From: Immersiella caudata
Taxonomy: Eukaryota; Ascomycota; Sordariomycetes; Sordariales; Lasiosphaeriaceae
Length of the DNA stretch: 64,000 nt
Assembly: GCA_030512335.1 (NCBI GenBank)
Contig: JAULSU010000001.1
Span: 8,370,001 to 8,434,000 of the forward strand
Reading direction: 5' to 3'
Below, piece after piece: positions 21,581-32,749 of this stretch (position 1 is its first letter; each line of letters starts with the position of its first letter). The notes beneath the pieces were generated by a model. It was not told where the DNA came from. It was given only the letters and a program-made list of their open reading frames with translations, and made no database searches. The position numbers and the translations under genes were made by a program.

Positions 21581-23080
21581 ATGTTGGCGTTCCTGGCTCT
21601 TGCAGTTCTCGGCTGGATTGCCGTCGGGGGTAGTCGCCGAGTCTGGTTCAGCCCATTCTCCAAATTTCCAGGCCCGAAGCCGGCATGGCTATCGCTGCGG
21701 AACGAGTTCTGCTGGGACGTGGTGAGACGAGGGACGTTCAGGCGGAGGATCCAATAGATGCATCAGCAATATTGTATGTATCTATCCTTCCTTCCCATTA
21801 GGCGGATTCAAGGGCTAACTGTGAGCAAGACCCTATCGTCAGGATCAACCCCTTCGAGATCCACATCCTCGATCCCGACTGCTACCAAGAGCCTTATGCT
21901 TCCAACCGGAAACTCGACAAATACAAGTGGTGGACCGAACCACTAATCAAATCCAATGTCGAGAAGATGTCGGCACGATTTGGGCATCTCGTCGAAGCCC
22001 AGGGGGTTGTTCGTCTCAACGCCGCTTTCATGGCTTTAGCCATGAACATCACCTGCGACTACGCCTTTGCCAGGGATCGACGTTGCCTTGACGAACTGGA
22101 CTTCAAGCCCGAGTGAAAGCAGAATATCATCGGCGCGTTCGAGGGAGGTGCGTTGGGGCGACAGTTTCCCTGGATGTTACCGCTGATGAAGCGCCTTCCC
22201 TTATCTCTTACTGCGGCCATGAACCCAGCTGTGGGGAATTCAGGCCTATTCTGTTGGGGGAGGAGAGCTCGACGAGTTCTCGCATGATCTTCCATGAGCC
22301 TCTCAAAAGCGGTCTTCCCCCCCCTGAAGAGAACACGCTTCAACGGCTGTGCGATGAGGGCGACATCTTGACTGGTGCTGGCTCAGAAACGACAGCCCAG
22401 ATGATTACTCGACTCTTCTTCTGCCTTAAGCATGAACCTCAGACGTTGGAACAATTACGGGAAGAGCTCGATCAGGCGATTCCCAATCCTGCTTCTGCCT
22501 CGCCGTGGGCGGTGCTGCAGGCCTTGCCATACCTGGTGAGCATTTTTCAACGCCCTTGACCGCACGCAATGAGAGCTTTCTAACATGACCAAAGTGTCGT
22601 GATACGCGAAGCAATTCGCCTCTCTCACGAAGTAGCCACCCGTCTCCCACGAATCGCGCACGAGGACATCAAGCAGGAACCCCTATTTCGCAAACAACTT
22701 ATTTCATTCTCACCCACCCGGATGTGTTCCCCGAACCGCACACCTTTCGACCAGAGCGCTGGCTCCAGGGGGATAAACTAGGCAAGGCCTTGGAACAAGT
22801 ATTTGGTAGCTTTTGGGAAGGATTTAGGGCAATGTCTTGGGATGAAGGAAGTTTCCTCTGTCTCTGGATAGCTGTGGTGCCCCCGCTTAGCTGACATTGA
22901 CCCACAAGCCTCGCCTACGCCGAGATGTACCTCGCTGTCGTGACCCTGGTGCGACGGTTTTACTGGGAGATGTACGAGACCGCCTTGGACGGCATCGTTT
23001 GTAAGCGGGACTTCTTTGTTGCTGTTGACGATTTGGATAGCAAGGGCGTGCGCGCTAGGATTGTAGCGAGGAGGATGTGA
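21581..23080 (+). pseudogene. Cytochrome P450 pseudogene
   Basis: Microsomal P450 remnants in correct order but in several frames. An N-terminal hydrophobic anchor (MLAFLALAVLGWIAV) leads to FPGPKPAWLS. PIVRINPFEIHILDPDCY and EKMSARFGHLVE follow, then the I-helix GAGSETTAQ, the K-helix EAIRLS, and HPDVFPEP with PERW in a shifted frame. The heme loop reads FGKDLGQCLGM; the usual form is FxxGxRxCxG, so the Arg and first Gly are lost. A C-terminal block ends at 23080. Breaks include TAG after RRRIQ (about 21756), TGA after FKPE (a TGG-to-TGA type change) and at least three frameshifts. Blocks resemble fungal trichodiene-oxygenase-like P450s. It cannot make a functional enzyme. Confidence 0.85.
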
Positions 23081-23127
23081 GGACAGACGCCTAGTTGAAC
23101 GGCTGGGCGGCGTACTTGTCGTCGCCG

Positions 23128-23596
23128 TCACCACAGGAGCCCAAACGAGCTGGACACCGAGTTAGTATCTCGAATCCCACCAAGACAGATTCGGCTCTTG
23201 GACTTGCCCCTGGTGCAGCTGCCCGAGGTGTAATGCCCATTGACAAAACACTTTAACGAGGGAATATAATGCCATCCACTATCCTCCGTCAGCCATGCCC
23301 TGATACCACATCCCGCATCAGACGCAAACATACCAATTCGTGCTCCCCCCAATGGTGATACACTCCTTCGAATAAACACACCAAAAATCATGCTCCGTTC
23401 CCCTCCTTAGCGTGGTCCTCACATCCCACTTCGTCCCCGGTCCCTCTCGACACTTGACCGTATTCGCATTCCCTACGATCCCGCAAGTCTGTGGACGTTT
23501 GATAGCCCTCCTATCAAGCTCCTCTTCAGCGCTGCTCGGCGCGGCAAGCAAACCCAAGGGAAGCAGCGTGGCGGTAAAAAGGTACGAGAGATGCAT
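23128..23596 (-). CDS. Small secreted cysteine-rich protein
   Basis: Two exons (23596-23334 and 23278-23128) joined over a 55 bp intron (GTATGT donor, GCTGACGG branch point, TAG acceptor) give 137 residues. The joint restores TNCGWHY, a motif that recurs in a family of fungal secreted proteins with an SH3-like pattern. The start at 23596 gives a signal peptide (MHLSYLFTATLLPLGLLA) followed by a basic RRAIKR site suggestive of Kex2 processing. The mature part has CGIVGNANTVKCREGPGTKW, FWCVYSKECITIGG and KCFVNGHYTSGSC. Function unknown; apoplastic or cell-wall location is likely. The tail after SGSC is less conserved-looking, so a further 3' intron is possible. A 34-nt intron alternative was rejected. 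Confidence 0.7.
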
Positions 23597-24128
23597 CGTG
23601 CAAGTTTGTCGTGCAAGTGATCGGGATGAAAGCGGGCGGCTTTGCATGACACCAGATTCAGCAGATCCGGGTACCTGGGGTGGCTAAATAGGGGGGCGGA
23701 TGGGTAATAAAAATAGCATGTGTGTGAGAAAATCGGCACAACAACCGTCCGCCGCTGACGAGTGATTTTTTTCAGGGGCCACTCTAAAGTGGGCGAAGCA
23801 GATGTAACCGAGTTCGCGAAGGGATTCTGGCGAGCTCCGCTAGACTTACTTGAAATTCAGACCCAGTATTCGAGTGTCGATCTTTGGGGGAAGGGAAAAT
23901 GAGTCCCGGGCGGTGAGGTGACATGCGTTGCCTGGCCCCTCATGTATAGTTCGTCGGGGTGACAAAGAAGTGTGCTTTCTTCGTTCGACTCTGTGCAATA
24001 CCACTGTGTTTTTCACAGCGATTCTAGCCCACGCCTGCGTGGCATCCTCTCCTTGGTTCCGAGTTCGATTCAGAACAATGAACCTAGCTAGACCCAGTTT
24101 ACTGCATACAAAACGACAATAGTCTGAC
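23597..24128. other. No supported gene
   Basis: Intergenic; nothing recognised beyond an AATAAAAATAG stretch near 23705. Confidence 0.5.
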
Positions 24129-25586
24129 TCAGCCATCGTAATACCCTTGCTGGTTCGCGGTTTTCGCGTCTGTCTTGGAAGCTAGGAGTTCCATACCAGA
24201 AGTAGGTAGAACTCGCCCGTTGGAAGGGAATTGTCGCTTTTCTTGACCCCAAGCTATAGAGATGTCGGACATGTAAAGGCCGGATTGAAGCAGTCGATAC
24301 ACCTCCTGCTCGTCCCCTGCCTTGACCGCCGTCAAGAGCCGAGCTCTGGTCTCGGCAGTGTTTCGAACCATTGATCGCTGATTGTCAGTCGGTCGTAGTA
24401 TCAAGCCGCTCGCGTTAACGTCGAAGTCGAGACACAAGCCGCGCTGGTTGAAGGTCGTGAACTCATCAGGCATCCGGATATGTCGCGAATGGCCCATTCT
24501 GATGCATATCCTCCGATTAGGACACAGGGATGGACTTCGTTTTAAGAGATCCACCAGTTCGACTCTGGTGAGAAAAACCTGCTCGAATTGCAACATCCTG
24601 GCGAATATGTCTCGGACATATATCGCCACGCAATGTTCCTGGCGATGTCGAACCGTGGAACAGCTCAGCAGAGCCAGAGCAAGCAAGCCGTGGCCAAGCC
24701 CCACCACAGGCAGAAAGATATGCAAACCTACATTGCTGACCATGATCGAAGATTGGGCCAACGAAGTGTTGTACTGGCTCGACACCACGTCGCCGGACCA
24801 CATAAAGGCCTTCGGTCCTGTTGCCAGCACACCTCCACGGTTATCCTCCGATTGCCAAGCAAATATGCTGTGGTCGTCGGAGATCTTAATGATTTCTTCC
24901 TGCAGTCGTATGAAAGCCCGCTCACCCTCGCCATAGAGAAGTGGCATGTTGACGCCGAAGATACCAAGAAGACAGTAGGCGATGTCCTCGACCCGCGTAG
25001 TCTGGCGAGTAGAGGCCCACGACATTCTTTGCGCAACAGTTGCTCTTTCGACCGCTCCCGGGTCCCCGTTAAGAACAGCGAAAGGGATCCCAGTGCGATG
25101 CATGATCATCTCGCCGAGGGTCGTTTTAGTTCCGATTTCTACCCAAGTTTGATCGAAGAAAATTATGCGCGATGGTGCAATCAATTCTTGCAGCGTCAAC
25201 CCTCTCGTAAACCACCGGCTTTCCTCAAAGCGACGCGCCCCGGATGAGGGAACGTCCGAGAGGTATGCGTAGCATATGTCGGCATTTTGGTACCAGCGGT
25301 ACATCGAGTTGATAGCCTCGGAAAGCTCTGCGCTACTCGTCTTATCAATACAGCACGTGTCAACCCAAGCGTAGTCGAACCCGTCCGCTTTTGCGCGATC
25401 GCAGCACTTCTCGACCTTCTCGTGCCCCGCTTTGCCGCGCCCACGGCCTGCCTCGACATCTCGAAGCGTGATTTCGCTGTCGCCCCATGCGTGCGAGAGG
25501 ATTGCGTATCTTGGAATGCCATCGCCAGCAAACTCAGATTGTTCAAAGAGTCCCTCGGGGGTCAATGTTGTGTGCAAAAGACGCAT
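24129..25586 (-). CDS. HET-domain protein
   Basis: HET protein of the type found in vegetative-incompatibility and NLR-like genes. Start at 25586 (MRLLHTT) matches the common HET opening; the frame is open further upstream but without homologous-looking sequence. 485 residues, one exon. HET blocks: YAILSHAWGD (28-36), WVDTCCIDKTSSAELSEAI (75-92), INSMYRWY, RWFTRGLTLQELIAPS, RMSWASTRQTTRVED and FGVNMPLLYGEGERAF. After the domain comes a hydrophobic stretch (VVGLGHGLLALALL). The last 60 residues include ARLLTAVKAGDEQEVYRLLQ, which looks like one ankyrin-type helix pair. No NACHT domain. The frame is intact, so the gene may be functional. Confidence 0.85.
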   Translation of the reverse strand: MRLLHTTLTPEGLFEQSEFAGDGIPRYAILSHAWGDSEITLRDVEAGRGRGKAGHEKVEKCCDRAKADGFDYAWVDTCCIDKTSSAELSEAINSMYRWYQNADICYAYLSDVPSSGARRFEESRWFTRGLTLQELIAPSRIIFFDQTWVEIGTKTTLGEMIMHRTGIPFAVLNGDPGAVERATVAQRMSWASTRQTTRVEDIAYCLLGIFGVNMPLLYGEGERAFIRLQEEIIKISDDHSIFAWQSEDNRGGVLATGPKAFMWSGDVVSSQYNTSLAQSSIMVSNVGLHIFLPVVGLGHGLLALALLSCSTVRHRQEHCVAIYVRDIFARMLQFEQVFLTRVELVDLLKRSPSLCPNRRICIRMGHSRHIRMPDEFTTFNQRGLCLDFDVNASGLILRPTDNQRSMVRNTAETRARLLTAVKAGDEQEVYRLLQSGLYMSDISIAWGQEKRQFPSNGRVLPTSGMELLASKTDAKTANQQGYYDG

Positions 25587-26109
25587 TTCGACCGGGCCAT
25601 TCCACGTTGGATGAAGTGGGGTTTGTTGCTGCCTGGTGTGGTGGAACGCTTGAAGTTTCTCAGCTCTCACAGCTTTCCTCGACAGCCTTTGGTCAAGGGC
25701 GGAAAATCCCGACTGGCCAGCTGTTCCTGCCGAGTTTGGGCGACATTGGTCAGGGGATGGGGCAGGGGGGCAGATTCGAGTTTTCAACTTCAGTTTCGTG
25801 GAAGGAACGCTCACTTCGTTTCCACCGCAAATCATGCCGGGGTGGGCAGTTGGCAGTTCTGAAAGGATCACCACCCCGCACTCGAGTCGTGCGCCGTTGC
25901 CATGTGGCCGTATTGCTAGATATTGTAGCTTAGTAGACGCTAGGTTTCGCCGTTGCCGGTGACATCGTTGATAAGGCTCTGTGGCTCATTTTGACTTTGG
26001 CATATGAACCTGTTGCCACAATTGCGGCAGTCATGAAGCGGAAAATTTCTAACCCTTGTTCCATCTCTCAACACGTTGCGCCCGACCCGACTTGAGTGCT
26101 ATCACCAAC
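25587..26109. other. No supported gene
   Basis: Spacer between the minus-strand HET gene and the plus-strand F-box-like relic; both may use it as promoter. Confidence 0.5.
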
Positions 26110-27645
26110 ATGACCGGCTCGGGGATTCTCGACTTTCCCATAGGGATAATCGGGGTCATTTGCCACCGACTGTGCAGAGGAGACGGAAATGTCCACCACG
26201 ATCTCTCTCGTCTGTCCCGTACGTGCGTCGCACTGCGGAAAATCGTCCAGCCCCTCCTCTTCTCTTCCATCAATCACCACCGAGACACCCGCGCCGAAAT
26301 ACTGTTGTTCCTTTGCACCCTGATGTCACGTTCCGACCTGGAGGAGAGCCTCAAGTATCTATCCATCGACATTGGGAACGCCCTGATGATACAACCGTCG
26401 GGTGATCGTCGGCGCATCAACACCCTGGCCCCCGAGTTCTATCTTAGCCGTCCACGACACTTCTGCAAAAGAAAAGACGGGGATATCGAAGCCAACACCG
26501 GCTTCGTATTTAACCCCTTTCCACCCTCAAAACTATCCTCCTACACGTACCAAACTTCACCTACCTTCGGATTCCACTTCATCACCTCTGGACGCTCGAT
26601 TCCCGCCCCAGCCGCGCCGTGCAACAGAGGAGAGGTCCCCTCTTCCTACCCAACCTACGCGTCGTCCAGTTCGACCACGCGTGCTGCGAAACCCACAAGC
26701 ACGGAATTAAAGACAATCTCGACACCGTCACGACAATCTGCGCCGCCGCCCCACGCCTCGAAACGCTGTTGACATTCAACCCCAAAGGCCACTGCTCGAT
26801 CTTTCCTCGCATGCCCAACTTACGCGTGCTCGGCTTTGACGAGCCGAACCTTGAAACCCCGAAAGAGATACGCGCATTCGTGACCGCGGCGGAAAAACAC
26901 GACGTCTTCATCTTGAATTGGCGCCGTTCGGAATTCGACTGGGAAGAAATCGAAGGAACCTCGGCAGTGGAGGTGTGGGAGGGAGAGGCGTTGCAGATGA
27001 GGAAGGAGACGTTGGTTGAGGCGAGGGTCAATAGTCGTGTCTTTTCAAGCAGGAAGCTGAGGAACCGGCAGACCAATGGGATTCAGATTTGAACCCTACG
27101 CCCATTTACATCAGCTGGTCGTCGCTGAGGGAGTTCGAGCGGCTCGAGGTGGTTAAGCTGGGGTATTATACGATGAGAGCGTCTAAAGACGCATGGTTGC
27201 GGGAAGGGGGACTCGACTGGCACGGTGGGTTCCTGTTGGACTTTTTTCCAGAGGGTATCAGAGAAATTGCAATTCAGCATCCGCATGTGGACTGGATTTC
27301 AGGGATGATGCAACTGGTAAACTCGGTGGCGGCAGGACGGTATTTGAAGTTGAACAAGATTTCGATTGGGCGGCTCAACGCTTTTGAGTCGCGTAGCAAG
27401 GGCCAGGACTGGTGGAATGAGTGGAATGATCCAACTGTTTGGCGTAACAGTGAGACTGGGCCGCAGGAAATCTTGGGAAGCGAAGGGGTGATCCTGGAGG
27501 TCCTGGATGTCCGGGATCCCACGTCTATCGAATGGTCAAGGAAGTTTCTTCGGCCATGCACATTCTGCTGAACCACCTCGGTTGGGCATTCAGTGAGATA
27601 GCCACAAACAATGGGAGGGAGTTTTATCGTAGTCGAGGTGCGTAA
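26110..27645 (+). pseudogene. F-box/LRR-like gene with three frameshifts
   Basis: The start MTGSGILDFPIGIIGVICH and LSRTCVALRKIVQPLLFSS form an F-box-like N-terminus of a ubiquitin-ligase substrate adaptor. Leucine-rich blocks follow in other frames. The first switch (about 26515) leads to LKTILLHVPNFTYLRIP and RLETLLTFNPKG. The second (about 27040) leads to QEAEEPADQWDSDLNP and YISWSSLREFERLEVVKLG. The third (about 27545) leads to AMHILLNHLGWAFSEIATNN and the stop at 27643-27645. Each switch is a single-base event near a short homopolymer, and no acceptable intron fits. Either the gene is dead or the assembly has three indels. A stop at 27571 is only the product of the last shift. Confidence 0.6.
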
Positions 27646-28758
27646 CAATATGGCAGCCCCTTCCGTTGTGACTGGAGGTTTTCGGGGGTTGTGTTGAAAC
27701 ATCGGGGACGTGGCGGCCGTCGGCCACGGTTTTGTGTGCCCCCAAAGTAAAGAAAGAATTCACAGGAGTTGATGACACTCCCCGTGACCGGTGAACAACG
27801 AACCAAGCCCTCCTGAAAAGGGTCCCAAATTGTCCCATGAAAGGAAGGCTTGAGCAAAACACCACAGACTCTGCGGGTCAGCTGAGGAATGAATACGTCC
27901 CTTCTTTTGGCTTCCCCGTTGAGAAACTTTCTCGCCGCAATCGATTTGAACATTTTTCACCTCATCCGCATTACTCTCAAAACTATCAAGCGGGGCTTGA
28001 CCAAACCCATGGTTCGTCAGCCGTTACAGCACTAGGGACGCCCAAAGCCCCACACGAGTCTTCAATAACCACCCGTTGCTGTTCAATTGACCCCACAACC
28101 GTCTTTCCTCAGAAGTTATTCAGCACCGGGAAGCCTTTAGGTCTCTCTAACCTACGCAAAGGTGACCCCGCAGTAAAAGCAAACCACAACTTCTGCCAGT
28201 CTTATTTGCCAACGTTAACACCTGCGGAATGATTAGCCCACGGGCTTAGACCTGGTACAAGCAGGTGCGTGCGGTTTGAACTAAGGAGTCTATTACCTCA
28301 TATAGAAAGTATGTGCATAGATAGACATCACGTCCCAGTTGCTTCCAAGCCTAGGCGAACCAACTCACCCCTGAAAGTATAAATCTGATCTCGGAGGCAC
28401 AACCTTCAAGTTTGAATCGGGGGGGGGGGGGGGGGCAGGTATATATTCGGCATTGCACCCTTGCACCTCCCGTTCCTCTTTATGCACACAAAAAGGCATT
28501 GTTCCCTTTGCTACAATTCCTTGTCACTGTCCTTTTGGGTCTTTCCGGCGTTTGGAGTTCGGAGTTACTTCGGGCATGGATCTTTCTTCGCGGCACTCCC
28601 TTCCCCTCAGTATTGCTGCTACATTCGGTTTCCGACTCGCAGTGCATGTCCTTGTCACCTTTTGTTCTTGGGTTTATAACCTCGTTCTACGGTTCTCGCT
28701 CTACGTCTCTTGTCTCCGGCGGATTCTCTGCACCAACCGGACTTCACACCCCCATCAG
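27646..28758. other. Intergenic region with TATA-like box and G17 run
   Basis: GTATAAATC at about 28376 and a run of 17 G at 28419-28435 precede the 2EXR gene. The frame of that gene is open back to 28453 with hydrophobic sequence, probably leader. Nothing else recognised. Confidence 0.5.
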
Positions 28759-30297
28759 ATGGTCAAAACGAATTGGCTCACACAGCCAGACCTACCTGCC
28801 TCATCGACCTTTCGCCTCTTTCCTCAACTTCCCGGAGAAATCCGCCAAATGATCTGGTACCACGCCGCCTCCGATCCCAACAGCAGCAAAGCCTTCCTCC
28901 CCGCCTTCCACGCCCTGGACGAGCGAGCCTGGGGAATTGACTTTGGCTTTGTTGGGCCGGCCCCTCTGGTGATGCCAAGAGCAAACACATCACTTCTACT
29001 AGCTTGCACGGAAGCCTACGACATTGTATCGGTTTATCCTTACGAGGAACGACCCTTCGACCCGATACGCGATGCGCTCTATCTGCCTGGGAAGCTAGCG
29101 CTCCAACAGTTCTGCATGCACCTCGTGGCCGCTAGGAGAATCCCGCGCTCAGCTGTTTCCAACCAGGAGTGGATTCACCAGATTCGGCACCTCGCTGTCG
29201 ATCAGAAAACTTTGGAAGACCTGGACGCCGAGCAAAACGGCTTCGTTTTTCTCTTAGCCCACATGTCTCAGCTGGAGAAGGTCGAGGTAGTGGTCCCCAG
29301 GGCGCGTGAAGCCGTGGCTACACTGTCGCCATGTGGGTCTTCCTCCTACACTCCAAGGTTGAGAGGTGGTGGGATCTATGAGATCATTGAGAATGAAGAG
29401 ATCATCGAGGACGAGGAGATGATTGATAGCGAAGAGATCCTCGAAGATGAGGACACCGTCGATTATGGAGAGATTGTCGAAGATGAGGGGATCTTCGAGA
29501 AGGATTCAATGTTTCAAAATCGGGAGGATTCACTAGAGGACGTCGAGGCGAGAGTGAATGCGATCATCAGCCAAGTGATGGACCACGTTCCTCCGGAAAG
29601 AGTCCCGGCGTGGGATGTGGAACGGAGGAGTATGAGGATAGACTATCGTCTAGCAATGGTGCAGAGTCCCGGGCAAATGGGTCGTTTCTGCGACGAGCTG
29701 AAACCAACTGACGAAGGCCTCGACTTTTTGATGAGCCTGGATGGGGACCTGGAGGGGGACGGTGTGTTGGAAATCAGAGCATGCGACGGAGGTGTGGCCA
29801 CGACTGCGGCTGAGTGCACCCTTACGGTTGTCGCCACGGAGCGGAACTTCAGCTTGCCGCCCAGCCCTCCGCCGAGCCCTCCACCCGGCGCTGAGCTCAT
29901 ATCTCCACCGATGCTTCTAGCTGCTTGCGAAGCTGTCGTTGAGGAGGCGAAGTATATCATGCCGCCCACGCCGCCATCCACGCCGCCACCCACTCCACCA
30001 CCTACACTGCCGCCGGTTGTTGTGCATGGTTTAGGCGAACCTGAGCCACAAGGGAGTTACGTTTCAAATTTGTGGGCTGTGCCCTATGTGGCGACAGGGG
30101 AATCGGTTGATATTCGGGCACCTGAATGGGGCTTTTACGGTCCCACAACTGAATACGGAGACGACGGTGGGATTCTCGACGATCTTTATACTGAAAACAG
30201 TTGGTCAAGAGATATGCTTCCGTGGCTGTATGAGTCCGACGCGTCAACCGGGTTTGGAGAACAAGGATACTTCGGTTGTTCAGTCACGACCCCCTAG
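28759..30297 (+). CDS. 2EXR-domain protein with acidic repeat and proline-rich tail
   Basis: Fungal protein of the 2EXR family, function unknown. Starting at 28759 (MVKTNWL) it has 512 residues in one exon. The diagnostic motif FRLFPQLPGEIRQMIW lies about 20 residues in, and LLLACTEAYDIV follows at about 75, as in other members. The middle holds an acidic degenerate repeat (units like EEIIEDEEMIDSEEILEDED, about residues 210-245). The C-terminal third has two proline runs (PPSPPPSPPPG and PPTPPSTPPPTPPPTLPP). The frame is open to an ATG at 28453; those 102 residues are hydrophobic and Cys-rich and I treat them as leader. It converges with a dead 2EXR gene at 30861. Confidence 0.7.
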   Translation: MVKTNWLTQPDLPASSTFRLFPQLPGEIRQMIWYHAASDPNSSKAFLPAFHALDERAWGIDFGFVGPAPLVMPRANTSLLLACTEAYDIVSVYPYEERPFDPIRDALYLPGKLALQQFCMHLVAARRIPRSAVSNQEWIHQIRHLAVDQKTLEDLDAEQNGFVFLLAHMSQLEKVEVVVPRAREAVATLSPCGSSSYTPRLRGGGIYEIIENEEIIEDEEMIDSEEILEDEDTVDYGEIVEDEGIFEKDSMFQNREDSLEDVEARVNAIISQVMDHVPPERVPAWDVERRSMRIDYRLAMVQSPGQMGRFCDELKPTDEGLDFLMSLDGDLEGDGVLEIRACDGGVATTAAECTLTVVATERNFSLPPSPPPSPPPGAELISPPMLLAACEAVVEEAKYIMPPTPPSTPPPTPPPTLPPVVVHGLGEPEPQGSYVSNLWAVPYVATGESVDIRAPEWGFYGPTTEYGDDGGILDDLYTENSWSRDMLPWLYESDASTGFGEQGYFGCSVTTP

Positions 30298-30860
30298 TCA
30301 TGTGTCAGCAAAACAAAGCAATGAATGGATAATGACAAAATCAATGGTGTCTCCATGACGAGGGACGCCCAACCTGAGTTTTCATCAACCAGCCCGAAAG
30401 TGGAAACTTCCATGTAACTCCATCAGGGGCAACTTCGAGCGCGATTTTATCAAGCCACAAAGAGCGTCAATCTTGAAATCTCCCGGTTTAACAGTTAAAT
30501 CAGCGGATATCCAGCGGTGAAATGTAAACTTACCAATACTGAGCCAACCTTACCTTATCTTTCGAGTCCAGCCACCCACACTTTAAATTAGGTCTTTGAA
30601 CTTTCACCTCGCGTCATTTTCCCACTTCCCTCTCGACCACATCGCAGCGTGGCTTTGTGGGTCATCAGGGTCCTCCTGTCAAGAAGCCCTACTCCCACTA
30701 CTGCTTCCCTTCCTTCAACATCAAAACCTCCATATATAACAGCCTTTCACCTCACTCACTCCCCCCAAACCTCCTTCCCCCCCCGTCCTTCATCCTAAAC
30801 CCTAGCGTCATACCTCACCCTCAACCTTCCCGTCTCCTTATCCCAAATCTGTAACGGAAC
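30298..30860. other. No supported gene
   Basis: TATATATAAC near 30732 followed by a CT-rich stretch resembles a plus-strand promoter, but no plus-strand gene follows. Confidence 0.4.
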
Positions 30861-31660
30861 CTACTCCACTCCAAGACGATCCGGCCAAGTCCAACAAATC
30901 AACTGCCCCTCCACAAAATCCGTATACTCCCTTGCATCAACATCCCACACAATCCTCTCAACACCCGTATTCGTCTCGTACTCATGTTCTGCCGCCTCAA
31001 TTCTACACTTCTCCATCTCCTCCCCCGTCATCACCCTCAACACCCTTCCTTCCACCCCTGGCAAAGGAACACCATCCATGTGATCCCACCTCCCTTCTGC
31101 CCCCGGGTATACAATCGATAGCCTCTCCAGTCCTGTGAGAGGTTCCAAAGCCTACGGCAACCAAAACCCGCCTTCACAAACTTGCAGCGCCAACGCGATG
31201 TGTTCAAGCTGGGGGACCCAAGGGAGGGTACTCTTGATGCAGATGTCGTGGCAGAAATAGTCAAAGGAGTTTGTGTCGAAGATGTACAAGGTATCGAGGG
31301 AGGGGTTACAGGCTCGAAGTTGGGGAGAGGGAGAGGAGATAACGATGTTATAGGCTTCAGTGGAGGTGAGAAGGAGAGAGAGATTTCGGGGTTCGTGGAT
31401 GATGAGAGGGGCGTGTTTTTGGCGGTAGATGGATGTTACTGGGCTGGGTGGGTCGCCTTTGGGCGGGACGGTGAGGATGCATATGCCCGGGGTGGTGCCG
31501 GTTGGACGGGCGGCGGCGGTGCGCTAGATTTCGTGGCGGATGTCGGCTGGGAGGCGGGGGAAGAGGGGAAATGTAGGGCTGGGCTCCGGAGCCGGTGCGA
31601 GACTCTCAACTTCCGGAGATGAGGCCTGCGGTGGTTTGTGGTGGGTGAAATGAGCGATAT
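30861..31660 (-). pseudogene. 2EXR-domain gene killed by two TAG codons
   Basis: One continuous minus frame runs from about 31660 to the natural TAG at 30861. It begins FPLFPRLPADIRHEI and is at once broken by TAG where the family has the invariant Trp of the 2EXR motif (TGG to TAG). It continues with LLLTSTEAYNIVISSPSP, TLYIFDTNSFDYFCHDI and LEHIALALQVCEGGFWLP, a second TAG (expected CAG, Gln), then PLTGLERLSIVYPGAEG and a C-terminus ending DRLGVE. Apart from the two stops the frame is perfect over about 265 codons, so decay is recent. Both changes are C-to-T on one strand or the other. No ATG is visible before the motif. Confidence 0.75.
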
Positions 31661-32749
31661 GCGGGCCCTGCAAGATGTGATTGATGCCGGGTTGAGGTTG
31701 GTGATTGAGGTGGAAATAAATGAGGTGCCAACGCGCGACCAGAGGAAGGGGGGCTCCGATTGGAGGCCTTGGCAGGGTTCGCCTGACAGTTGTGCTTTCG
31801 CTGTCAGTTCCAGCAGCTATCTCAGTGGAGCCACACACATGGTGCCGAGACATCCATATCTTATCTCTCGACAGACAATATTCGGAAGGCCTAATTGGCA
31901 ACACCCGGGCCGGGTCCGAAAGTGGGGCCGGGCCGGAGCTGACGGTGGGGTCCGTCAGACGGTAAATTGCTCTTCGCAAAACCGGCAGTCCTGCCTCTTG
32001 GTCGCGTTTCATGCAAGGTGCTTCATCCGGGAGCTTTTCCTTCCTTGCCGTAGACTCTGGCGGAAGAAGCCACCGATACCCGACCCTGGTCATCACCAGG
32101 CGCTGACAGCGCTGAGTGGCGCGGGGTGGCCTGAGCTGAGCTTCACCTGACCCACCAAAATTCGCCAGCCCGATGCACTGGGACAAACTTACACAACTTT
32201 TTGCAGCGGAGATCGACGCCAACGTCTAGATTCACACTACCGATGCACTGGAACCTGCGTGCTAGCTCTGCGACTAGAGATTGTAAACGAAGTTTAGCTC
32301 TCGAGCAGCAGTAGCCGCAACTTATCTTCACATCTTCATCGCGATTACGCCTGGAATATGACAGCACGTGACTTTTCGGGGTCCCCCTGACGCCGCACTG
32401 AGCGTGCACCTGCAGCTGAAACCCCGGCGACGTGAGCCAATTGCAGCGGCCGCGACACGATGCACCAACCACCGCCTTACGGACTTACCCCAGAGCTGAG
32501 CGGTTGTGTTGGCAGTTTTTCATCTCGCCAACGCTCCTTCCTGGCCATTTCTGACGCCAACGGTGTTTTTCACCAAGTCCACACCCAAAACATTTCGATG
32601 GCTTCATTTCGATAGACTTTTTCCTCCCGGTTTTGCGCTCTCACGACACTCAAAACATCACACCGGAGTCCGGACGACTGTCGCGACGCGTCGCGCGTCT
32701 CTCAAATTGAATTTTCCACACTGGAAACTGATTCAGATCTCATCCCACG
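31661..32749. other. No supported gene
   Basis: The dead 2EXR frame stays open upstream to 32222 without homologous-looking sequence. Nothing else recognised. Confidence 0.5.

Noticed and set aside
23300..23333. 34-nt intron in the small secreted protein
   Set aside because: Too short; the 55-nt intron ending at TAG restores the CGWHY motif and has a branch point.
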